Positions 1 to 4,754 are shown, counted from the first letter of the stretch. The stretch: DNA of 6,802 nucleotides from Wenzhouxiangella sp. (GCA_007123575.1 SKKV01000131.1:1-6802); one strand, 5' to 3'. A program made the numbers and translations. Notes: generated by a model from the sequence alone, not told the origin.

Positions 1-792
1 GGCAATATCGCCTATAGCCTGAAGAAACTGGGCGGCGACCCTTGGCCCATGGCCGCCGTCGGTGCCGACTTCGACGACTACGCCCGCCACCTGGATCGCC
101 TCGATATCAGTCAGCAGTACGTGCGCGTGTGCGACCAGCTCTGGACCGCCCAGGCCTACATCACCACCGACATCGACGACAATCAGATCACCGCCTTCCA
201 CCCCGGCGCGATGAACGAAAACCACCACCAGAAAATCAGTGCCGATATGGGGGTGAAGTTCGGCATCGTCGCCCCGGACGGCAAACAGGCCATGATCGAT
301 CACTCGGCCCAGTTCGCCGAGGCCGGCATTCCGTTCATTTTCGACCCCGGTCAGGGCTTGCCGATGTTCAACGGCAGCGAACTGATCCAGATGATCGACC
401 AGGCCAACTGGCTGACCGTCAACTCTTATGAATGGGAAATGCTGAAGAAAAAGACCGGCCTGGACCACGAGGCCATCGCCGCCAAGCTCGACGGCGGCCT
501 GATCGTGACCCACGGTGGCGAAGGCTCGGACCTGTTCCACAACGGTGAGAAAACCCGAATTCCGGCCGTCAAGCCCGAGCGTATTGCCGACCCCACCGGC
601 TGCGGCGATGCCTTCCGCGCCGGCCTGCTGTTCGGCCTGGAACGAAACTGGGACCCGGTCGACGCCTGCCGCCTGGGTTCGCTGCTTGGCTCAATCAAGA
701 TCGAACACAACGGCCCCCAGCACCACGACTTCACCCGCAAGACCATTGCCGAGCGCTTTGCCAGCCAGTTCGGCAAGGCCATGCCAAGCTGA
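1..792 (+). CDS. PfkB-family carbohydrate/adenosine kinase (5' end outside window)
   Basis: The frame is open from base 1 to TGA at 790-792 and gives 263 residues. PfkB kinases are usually about 310, so roughly 45-50 N-terminal residues lie outside the window. The first visible residues, GNIAYSLKKLGG, are the end of PfkB signature 1 (substrate-binding glycine/asparagine region). Signature 2, DPTGCGDAFRAG, is at nt 589-624; its Asp (607-609) is the catalytic base that activates the substrate hydroxyl, and the glycines form the anion hole for ATP phosphates. VTHGGEGSDL at about nt 505-534 is the usual ATP-site strand. Family knowledge: these are cytosolic ATP-dependent kinases of ribose, nucleosides or similar sugars. 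The Cys-containing signature 2 and general look recall gammaproteobacterial adenosine kinases (AMP salvage), but substrate cannot be read from motifs alone. The ATG at 49 is internal, because the conserved signature precedes it. Confidence 0.9.
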   Translation, partial: GNIAYSLKKLGGDPWPMAAVGADFDDYARHLDRLDISQQYVRVCDQLWTAQAYITTDIDDNQITAFHPGAMNENHHQKISADMGVKFGIVAPDGKQAMIDHSAQFAEAGIPFIFDPGQGLPMFNGSELIQMIDQANWLTVNSYEWEMLKKKTGLDHEAIAAKLDGGLIVTHGGEGSDLFHNGEKTRIPAVKPERIADPTGCGDAFRAGLLFGLERNWDPVDACRLGSLLGSIKIEHNGPQHHDFTRKTIAERFASQFGKAMPS

Positions 793-811
793 CTACAGCC
801 CGGCCTAGACA

Positions 812-831
812 CGCCCTGCACAGACAGGGCG
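812..831 (+). other. Intergenic hairpin between the kinase and tspO
   Basis: CGCCCTG (812-818) and CAGGGCG (825-831) are perfectly complementary 7-base arms around a 6-base loop, 20 bases after the kinase stop. No T-run follows on either strand, so it is not a typical intrinsic terminator. It could stabilise the upstream mRNA 3' end or weaken read-through into tspO. Only the structure itself is seen; the role is inference. Confidence 0.4.
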
Positions 832-865
832 CATGCTGCAGCTCGGAGTCAACGGAGCCCCCTAA

Positions 866-1339
866 ATGAGAAACCCACCCGGCACCCTGGTCAGCGCGCT
901 GGCCCTGGTCATCTTCCTGGTCTTGAGCTTCGCCGCCTCGGCCACCGGCATCCTGTTCGGGCCGGGCGACTGGTATGACAGCCTGGAAAGGCCGTTCTTC
1001 GCACCGCCCAACTGGTTGTTTGGCCCGGCCTGGACCCTGTTCTATACCCTGATGGCCATCGGCGCCATGCTGGCCTGGCGCCAGGTCGGCCTGCGCTCAG
1101 CCGCGCTGGGCTGGTGGTTCGTGCAACTGGTGCTCAACGCCCTCTGGACCGTTATCTTCTTCGGCCTGCAATCGCCCGGCCTGGCCCTGCTAGAAATCAC
1201 CCTGATGTGGATCGCCATCCTGATCTGCCTGCTCCAGTTCCGCAGGGTCAGCAAGGCAGCTTTCTGGTTCATGCTGCCCTATCTGGGCTGGGTCACCTTC
1301 GCCTGGATACTGAACGCCGGCTTCTGGTGGCTGAACTGA
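866..1339 (+). CDS. tspO: TspO/MBR family tryptophan-rich sensory protein
   Basis: This 157-residue protein has the normal length of bacterial TspO. Five hydrophobic segments are visible (about residues 7-30, 50-70, 82-100, 104-124 and 132-153), matching the five-helix fold. The family signature is clear: WYDSLERPFFAPPNW (36-50) followed by LFGPAWTLFY (51-60), then LPYLGWVTFAWILN near the C-terminus (137-150), the region that holds the cholesterol/porphyrin-binding motif in homologues. Tryptophan is abundant. Family knowledge: TspO is a membrane protein that binds porphyrins and related ligands and has roles in tetrapyrrole or oxidative-stress responses; the exact function varies between bacteria. 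The ATG at 866 is preceded by GGAG at 854-857 at good spacing. It lies 73 bp after the kinase on the same strand with a hairpin between, so co-transcription is possible but not shown. Confidence 0.95.
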   Translation: MRNPPGTLVSALALVIFLVLSFAASATGILFGPGDWYDSLERPFFAPPNWLFGPAWTLFYTLMAIGAMLAWRQVGLRSAALGWWFVQLVLNALWTVIFFGLQSPGLALLEITLMWIAILICLLQFRRVSKAAFWFMLPYLGWVTFAWILNAGFWWLN

Positions 1340-1352
1340 GGAGTCCAATAAA

Positions 1353-1375
1353 TGAAAAACCGCCCAAAGGCGGTT
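1353..1375 (-). terminator. Intrinsic terminator-like hairpin after tspO, better formed on the - strand
   Basis: AACCGCC (1358-1364) and GGCGGTT (1369-1375) form a perfect 7-bp stem with a CAAA loop, 18 bases after the tspO stop. The run AAAAA (1355-1359) lies on the left, so the - strand RNA carries the U-run expected of an intrinsic terminator. On the + strand only two T residues follow. It may still act weakly as the tspO terminator, or block antisense transcription entering tspO from the tRNA side. Confidence 0.55.
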
Positions 1376-1402
1376 GACGCTGAATCAGGGACGCGAGACA
1401 AT
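1374..1402 (+). promoter_or_regulatory. Sigma70-type promoter for tRNA-Met
   Basis: TTGACG (1374-1379) matches five of six -35 bases. After a 17-bp spacer, GACAAT (1397-1402) matches four of six -10 bases. The tRNA begins 15 bases beyond the -10, leaving a short 5' leader typical of tRNA genes. The first two bases of the -35 lie in the right arm of the preceding hairpin. The site is assigned from spacing and position only. Confidence 0.6.
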
Positions 1403-1416
1403 ACGCGGCTTCGCGT

Positions 1417-1493
1417 GGCTACGTAGCTCAGCTGGTTAGAGCGCGGCACTCATAATGCTGAGGTCGGTGGTTCAAGTCCACCCGTAGCCACCA
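1417..1493 (+). tRNA. tRNA-Met (CAU anticodon), elongator type
   Basis: A complete 77-base cloverleaf with encoded CCA can be folded by eye. The acceptor arms are GGCTACG (1417-1423) and CGTAGCC (1483-1489), with discriminator A1490 and CCA at 1491-1493. The D arm has GCTC/GAGC. The anticodon stem is CGGCA/TGCTG (one G-U pair) with loop CTCATAA (1449-1455), placing CAT at 1451-1453. The T arm is GGTGG-TTCAAGT-CCACC. The fully paired first acceptor pair excludes initiator tRNA. The GGCTACG acceptor stem matches the elongator tRNA-Met I recall from E. coli rather than the lysidine-modified tRNA-Ile2, which also reads CAT and begins GGCCCC. No T-rich terminator follows closely. The 3' end borders the accessory block, a common integration target. 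Confidence 0.93.
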
Positions 1494-1563
1494 ACAAATC
1501 CCCCTCAAATTCAAGCGGTTGGCGCAATTTCGATGATGCCGGCCAATACCTCATTTTGTCCAA

Positions 1564-1606
1564 TTTTGGGCTCTGGGCCCATATTGGGCCCATCCTGGGC
1601 CCAAAA
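1564..1606. repeat. Period-11 array of the palindrome TGGGCCCA, flanked by inverted ends
   Basis: The 8-bp palindrome TGGGCCCA occurs at 1574-1581, 1585-1592 and 1596-1603, exactly 11 bases apart, about one helical turn. TTTTGGGC (1564-1571) and GCCCAAAA (1599-1606) form inverted ends around the cluster. Palindromes in phase on one face of the helix suggest binding of a dimeric protein or local strand structure, but no known site is recognised. It lies in the non-coding stretch between the tRNA and the small antitoxin ORF (1494-1736). Confidence 0.7.
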
Positions 1607-1654
1607 CCGTCCCAAGGTCAGTGCCGAACTGACCTCAGCACTCCCGGTTTTTGG
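1601..1654. other. Nested inverted repeats (two-tier stem-loop)
   Basis: An inner perfect hairpin has 8-bp arms AGGTCAGT (1615-1622) and ACTGACCT (1628-1635) around GCCGA. Outside it, AAAACCG (1603-1609) pairs with CGGTTTT (1645-1651). CC (1601-1602) and GG (1653-1654) can extend the outer arm across one bulged T. The + strand has a TTTTT run at 1648-1652, but it lies 12 bases past the inner stem, so this is not a classical terminator. It could be a weak terminator for the tRNA transcript, or a structured site left by a mobile element. Confidence 0.45.
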
Positions 1655-1736
1655 CGCGATATGACAGAGGTCCTTATTAATTGACGCGACGCAAGACGGC
1701 CTCTACGGTTTGGCATTTACAACGGAGATCGATCCC

Positions 1737-1862
1737 ATGCCGACTCGACCAACGAACATCGTCGAGCTGCTGGCCGAGTGGAGGCAGGAGGCGCCGCTTG
1801 GGCCCGACGATGAGCTTCCGGATATTCAGGATATGCCCGTCGAGCCGGAGGACATCTTTTGA
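1737..1862 (+). CDS. Small acidic protein, likely VapB-like antitoxin or its C-terminal remnant
   Basis: This 41-codon ORF starts at ATG 1737 with GGAG at 1724-1727 at workable spacing. It encodes a short basic start, an amphipathic stretch NIVELLAEWRQEAP, then a strongly acidic proline-containing tail ending VEPEDIF. Such acidic tails are typical of the toxin-neutralising C-terminus of VapB-type antitoxins. No AbrB or ribbon-helix-helix DNA-binding domain is visible; the frame stays open upstream only to about 1665 and that part does not look like one. The stop overlaps a TTG (TTGA, 1859-1862) that opens a frame beginning like a PIN-domain toxin, the usual antitoxin-toxin coupling. Family assignment is inference; an isolated small ORF of unknown function is the alternative. 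Confidence 0.45.
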   Translation: MPTRPTNIVELLAEWRQEAPLGPDDELPDIQDMPVEPEDIF

Positions 1863-1876
1863 AGGGCTATCTTCTG
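1859..1876 (+). pseudogene. Possible start stub of a VapC (PIN-domain) toxin
   Basis: From TTG 1859 the frame reads (M)KGYLL, which resembles the first residues of many PIN toxins; those continue with DTN, the first acidic active-site residue. Here it continues VAIAFSG and stops within 20 codons. The start overlaps the upstream stop by 4 bases. PIN-like sequence ends about where the opposite-strand GNAT remnant becomes recognisable, so a recombination junction near 1876 is suggested. Six residues are weak evidence. Confidence 0.3.
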
Positions 1877-2067
1877 GTTGCGATAGCCTTCAGCGGCAAG
1901 AACAGACGACGTTGAGTGGAGGAACCGAGCCGGGTGAATCCGTAACGTTCGTAGAAGCGCTGGGCGCTGTCATCGATGGCGTCCACCACCATGGCGTGGA
2001 TGGCGATTTCTTTGCTGACAGTCAAGGTCCGTTTCAGGGCGTCGGCCAGCAGGACTCTGCCTATGCC
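1867..2067 (-). pseudogene. C-terminal remnant of a GNAT acetyltransferase toxin (TacT/AtaT type)
   Basis: On the - strand, 66 codons run from just after the antitoxin stop to TAG at 1869-1867. They begin GIGRVLLADALKR, the end of GNAT motif A (acetyl-CoA pyrophosphate loop and following helix). They continue through HAMVVDAIDDSAQRFYERYG and FTRLGSSTQRRLFLPL, the typical final strands of toxin GNATs such as TacT and AtaT, which acetylate aminoacyl-tRNA. These toxins are usually about 160-175 residues, so about the first 95-100 are missing, including the front of the acetyl-CoA site, and no start codon or ribosome site precedes it. It directly follows the antitoxin stop in the same frame, as expected after a deletion that fused the two genes' edges. 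The last few codons (ATRR) may come from unrelated DNA. It should have no catalytic activity. Confidence 0.85.
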
Positions 2068-2364
2068 TTATTTGCTGGTGACGCGATGCTCATGCTCATC
2101 GAGGGCCGCCAACAGCCTCTTGTTGAAGCGAACCGGCTTGCTGAGCGCGTTGATAAAGGTCTCGGCATCTTGCGCATTAAGCCGCATGACCTCATGCTCT
2201 TGAATGGTTTTCTCAGCCCGCGCCATGGCAGTCATCAGAATGAAGTCACTGACTGTCTTTCCTTCAAAGCTGGCAGCTCGTTCCAGCACCTGTTTGGCCT
2301 GGGGCTTAAGCCTGATATTGATTCGTTCCTGCTTGTTTTCAGTGTTCGCAGCCATGGCCAACAT
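2068..2364 (-). CDS. DUF1778 (TacA/AtaR-like) antitoxin, toxin partner lost
   Basis: The 98-residue product has the normal length of DUF1778 antitoxins. The N-terminal ERINIRLKPQAKQVLERAA is the ribbon-helix-helix DNA-binding part (about residues 12-32), followed by FEGKTVSDFILMTAMARAEKTI, the conserved second helix region. The C-terminal half contains VRFNKRLLAALDEH, the toxin-wrapping tail. Family knowledge: these proteins dimerise, repress their own operon and neutralise a GNAT toxin encoded just downstream. Here only the toxin C-terminus remains, so this is an orphan antitoxin. Start: ATG at 2364 has GGGA five bases upstream; ATG at 2355 (95 residues, MAANTENK) is an alternative with no good ribosome site of its own. 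The frame is open further upstream, to 2502, but runs back into hipA and is not family-like. The gene lies 86 bp downstream of hipA on the same strand. Confidence 0.88.
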   Translation of the reverse strand: MLAMAANTENKQERINIRLKPQAKQVLERAASFEGKTVSDFILMTAMARAEKTIQEHEVMRLNAQDAETFINALSKPVRFNKRLLAALDEHEHRVTSK

Positions 2365-2429
2365 TGCTTTCCCAGCGTTTGATATCCGCGAATGTACGTC
2401 AAAACCGTGCCTTTGGGAACAATACCCGC

Positions 2430-2443
2430 CGATAACCTTATCG
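2430..2443. promoter_or_regulatory. Inverted repeat between hipA and the DUF1778 antitoxin
   Basis: CGATAA-CC-TTATCG has perfect 6-bp arms and lies 8 bases after the hipA stop and 65 bases before the antitoxin ATG. It is short and has no T-run, so it is not a convincing terminator. An operator for the antitoxin's ribbon-helix-helix dimer is the more plausible reading. I found no well-spaced sigma70 promoter here; a TTGACG lies at 2402-2397 on the - strand without a good -10. Confidence 0.35.
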
Positions 2444-2450
2444 CTGTTTT

Positions 2451-3665
2451 TCAGACTGTCTGCAAACGGGCGGCAATCTCCGTAGTCACAATCCGCCCGC
2501 ACTCGGCTTGTTCAGCAAATTCGGTCCACCGTTTGATGGCGGCATTGACGCTTTCTCGCAGCGCATTCAGCTCGCGGGGGCGCAGGCCGAACTGGCGGGC
2601 CAGAGTCTGTACCTGGCCCAGGCCCGGGGCGCGGCCCTCGCCGGCAACGGTGGTGCTGTGCTCGCCGCCGGGGCCGGGGCTGAAGGTCAGGTCGAAGGCC
2701 GGCGCCAGACGCCACTCTCCTTGGTCATCCATGAGAAAAGCCACGTTCTTGCCGTGATCGTCGCGGTTGTGGGTGGCGATGTTGAACAGCATCAGACGGA
2801 AGGCGCTGAGCAGATCCTGGTGGTTGCGCGTCAGCGCCTGGGTAACGCGAAACAGATCGGCGTAGTCCAGGCTGGGCACACGAAAGTCGGCATGAAGCAA
2901 ATTGGCAAAACTGTGCAGGTGCAAGCGGCGGTTGCCTGGCAGACGATCAAATCGCTGCACGGCGAAGCAGCGGGTTTTCGTGCCCAGCGCAAGCAAGCGA
3001 ACCGGGGGCATTTCTATGCCTGCAGCGCCAGCCATCAGGGCATAGGCGTACTCGACTGGCCCGGCATCGGCCAATTCCTGACGCGCGGCGAACTTCACCA
3101 GCCAGTGTTCGAAGCCGGTTGGCAGTTCGTCCTCGCCCGATAGCACCTCATCTCCGCGCAGGCCGACCAACACCTTTGGGCGGGCGCCGCCAGGCGAGCC
3201 GCCAGCGCGCAGCAGTTGCGGCAGGACTTCGTTCGCCTCACCGGAGAGTACGTCGGTCGCATGGCCAAGCAGCGCTTGCAAGTCCAGCGCCCGGGCCGGA
3301 GTGGATTCCGGGGCCGGGTGATAGCTCAGCGCGCCCAGCGTGCGCGTGCCCAGCCAAAGCAGACGATCCAGCACCGAAATCGAGCGCGGATCAAGTCCCT
3401 GCCGGCGGAAATGACGATCCAGCAGCAGGCGGCCCCAGCCATCAGGCAGCGAATCGGCGAACACGCCGGGCAGCGGGCCGAAAGCCCGATCACGGTGTTC
3501 GATAGCGCCAACTTGCAGGGGAAGTTTGAAGGGGGAAATCTGCAGCCCACCGGCTACAAATGCCGAGTCGTACTCGAAGTAAAGCCGGCGCTCGGCTTCC
3601 GCCAGGCGTCCGACCAGGAATTCGCTATCAGGCGCGAAACGCAGCCGGACTTCCACTTGCTTCAT
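2451..3665 (-). CDS. hipA: HipA-family serine/threonine kinase toxin
   Basis: The product is 404 residues, somewhat shorter than E. coli HipA (440). The N-terminal domain (about 1-110) includes FADSLPDGWGRLLLDR (69-84), the HipA N-terminal signature. The Gly-rich loop GGSPGGARPK (155-164) holds Ser157, equivalent to the autophosphorylated serine of E. coli HipA. HWLVKF (187-192) supplies the ATP-binding Lys191. The catalytic loop NRDDHGKN (300-307) gives Asp302 and Asn307, and APAFDL (321-326) gives metal-binding Asp325. The 18-residue gap between Asn307 and Asp325 equals that recalled for E. coli Asn314 and Asp332, so the kinase appears intact. Family knowledge: HipA phosphorylates glutamyl-tRNA synthetase (other HipA-like kinases hit other targets), blocking translation and promoting persistence; HipB restrains it. 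The ATG overlaps the hipB stop (ATGA), indicating translational coupling. The target in this organism is unknown. Confidence 0.95.
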   Translation of the reverse strand: MKQVEVRLRFAPDSEFLVGRLAEAERRLYFEYDSAFVAGGLQISPFKLPLQVGAIEHRDRAFGPLPGVFADSLPDGWGRLLLDRHFRRQGLDPRSISVLDRLLWLGTRTLGALSYHPAPESTPARALDLQALLGHATDVLSGEANEVLPQLLRAGGSPGGARPKVLVGLRGDEVLSGEDELPTGFEHWLVKFAARQELADAGPVEYAYALMAGAAGIEMPPVRLLALGTKTRCFAVQRFDRLPGNRRLHLHSFANLLHADFRVPSLDYADLFRVTQALTRNHQDLLSAFRLMLFNIATHNRDDHGKNVAFLMDDQGEWRLAPAFDLTFSPGPGGEHSTTVAGEGRAPGLGQVQTLARQFGLRPRELNALRESVNAAIKRWTEFAEQAECGRIVTTEIAARLQTV

Positions 3666-3976
3666 CGGTGCCCGCGCTGCCTGGGCGGTTGTTCGGACTC
3701 AAGCTCGTCGATGGAACGCACCGGCGGTGGTTCGAATGCATCGGCAAGCTCTTCCAGCCGGCCCAGTGCATGGACCAGGCGCAAGAAATTGGCCAGTGTG
3801 ATCTGTCCGCCGCCTTCAAATCGCCGCACCGTGGGTAGCGAAACGCCAGACCGCTCTGCGAGCGTGGCCTGCTTCCAGCCCATCCGAAGGCGCAAGTCGC
3901 GCAAGCGCTCGCTCAGGCGGTTCTGAATTTCCGCAGGCGTTCGCAAAGACAGGTGCGACGGCAGTTTGGAGTCCAT
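3662..3976 (-). CDS. hipB: HipB-like antitoxin, XRE-type helix-turn-helix repressor
   Basis: The product is 104 residues with one XRE/Cro-type helix-turn-helix at about 24-74. LRLRMGWKQATLAERSGVS holds the first helices and VSLPTVRRFEGG the recognition helix and following turn. The charged, proline-rich C-terminal tail (about 82-104, with SIDELESEQPP) is probably flexible. Family knowledge: HipB dimers bind HipA, inhibit it and repress the operon. It precedes hipA with a 4-base ATGA overlap, the standard antitoxin-first order. The ATG at 3976 has no strong Shine-Dalgarno sequence (CCTTTCCAGT precedes it), yet the next in-frame Met (residue 32) lies inside the helix-turn-helix, so this start is preferred. 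A perfect palindrome and a TATAAT box lie just upstream, fitting autorepression. Confidence 0.92.
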   Translation of the reverse strand: MDSKLPSHLSLRTPAEIQNRLSERLRDLRLRMGWKQATLAERSGVSLPTVRRFEGGGQITLANFLRLVHALGRLEELADAFEPPPVRSIDELESEQPPRQRGHR

Positions 3977-3998
3977 ACTGGAAAGGTCACAAATGACA

Positions 3999-4025
3999 TA
4001 CTAAGCGTTAGTAGCCCCCATTATA
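3999..4025 (-). promoter_or_regulatory. hipBA promoter -10 and palindromic operator
   Basis: On the - strand, TATAAT (4025-4020) is a perfect -10, with an upstream TG (4030-4029) that may act as an extended -10 for the overlapping TATATA. No good -35 is visible. Seven bases downstream lies the perfect 15-base palindrome TACTAA-GCG-TTAGTA (4013-3999), covering the expected transcription start and 22 bases before the hipB ATG. A dimeric helix-turn-helix protein bound there would block initiation, so it is the best candidate HipB operator. The sequence differs from the E. coli HipB site, which has TATCC/GGATA half-sites. Confidence 0.65.
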
Positions 4026-4056
4026 TATCAAATATGATCACTATCCGGGCTGGGGC

Positions 4057-4635
4057 TCAGGGCAATTCCAGCTCCTGGTACGGGCCGTAGGTTTCAACTT
4101 CGCCGTTGTCGAAGGCGAAGGGGGCGCCGGGCAGGCGGCGGTCGGGGCGGTCCACGGCCTCGCCGAACAGGATGCGCTGGATGGTTTCGACTTCCGTGGG
4201 GATGATGTGGGGCTGTTCGATCAGCTCCTGGATCATGCGGCTGCTGCCGGTATCGCTGCGAGCGTAGATGCCAATGAACGGTTTGTCGAAGTCGTCTTCA
4301 TGCCAGCGCACCACCAGGCGCTGGTGTATTTCTGTGCCGATTACTTCGGTTTCGCCGACCGGATCACCGCGGAAGGTTTCGGCGTCTACCCGCACCTCGC
4401 TCCAATCGATTTCCGGGTCATGAAGAAAAAAGCGCTGGCGACCGAGTGAACGGCCCAGCTTGACATCGCCAAGGTAAAACTTGTAGCGAGACGCATTGTC
4501 GAGACGTTGCCATTCCACCAGCACCACGTCTTCAAGTTGCATCTGAACCCCAGCCTCGGCGCGCACGTTCTGCATAGGTAGGGTCATGGCCAGGCATAGC
4601 AGCACGCTGGCTGTTGCGCTCAATAACGTCCTCAT
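4057..4635 (-). CDS. Exported protein of unknown function, possible FN3-like domain
   Basis: I do not recognise this family. The ATG at 4635 gives 192 residues and has AGGGA about nine bases upstream. The longer frame to 4704 adds an Arg-rich segment in front of the signal peptide and is unlikely. Residues 1-26 form a Sec signal peptide: MR, then the hydrophobic stretch LLSATASVLLCLAMTLP, with likely cleavage near VRA-EAG (after 26 or 28). Cys14 lies in LLC without a lipobox, so it is not a lipoprotein. The mature part is acidic and soluble. Residues 38-86 (VLVEWQRLDNASRYKFYLGD, later VRVDAETF) show the alternating-strand W/Y pattern of fibronectin-III-like folds; this is only a resemblance. 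It lies 119 bp downstream of the c-di-GMP gene on the same strand, so they might be co-transcribed. Confidence 0.75.
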   Translation of the reverse strand: MRTLLSATASVLLCLAMTLPMQNVRAEAGVQMQLEDVVLVEWQRLDNASRYKFYLGDVKLGRSLGRQRFFLHDPEIDWSEVRVDAETFRGDPVGETEVIGTEIHQRLVVRWHEDDFDKPFIGIYARSDTGSSRMIQELIEQPHIIPTEVETIQRILFGEAVDRPDRRLPGAPFAFDNGEVETYGPYQELELP

Positions 4636-4754
4636 GATTCGGTCCCTTTGTTGTAGAGCTTGTCGTTCTCTACGGCAGGAAGGAAGATTTTCTGCCAGCC
4701 TCATTCATGGTCGGGCGTCGCCGGGGCTAGCCGGGCCCGCGCATTCTGACCATG

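Noticed and set aside
1494..1736. Integron attC site (inverted repeats near TA genes)
   Set aside because: No GTTRRRY/RYYYAAC core at the ends of the inverted repeats and no integron integrase in view.
1681..2382. Long + strand open frame (233 codons from TTG) antisense to the antitoxin and GNAT remnant
   Set aside because: The - strand shows clear DUF1778 and GNAT family sequence over the same bases; the + translation resembles no family and has no ribosome site.
2508..3143. Long + strand open frame opposite hipA
   Set aside because: hipA on the - strand carries all kinase motifs; the + frame is a by-product of GC-rich codon bias.
4011..4020. GTAGCCCCCA, near match to the tRNA 3' end GTAGCCACCA, as a second attachment site
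   Set aside because: Only 10 bases with one mismatch and no further similarity outward; it also adjoins the hipBA -10. Chance is more likely than an att repeat.
4594..4635. Lipoprotein signal on the exported protein (Cys14)
   Set aside because: The Cys is preceded by Leu in an LLC context inside the hydrophobic core, which lacks the required small residue at -1; an AXA-type cleavage site follows.
4636..4754. GC-rich inverted segments (CCGG and GGGC/GCCC arms) as a terminator of the c-di-GMP gene
   Set aside because: The arms are short, have competing pairings and no T-run follows on the - strand, so no single terminator can be supported.
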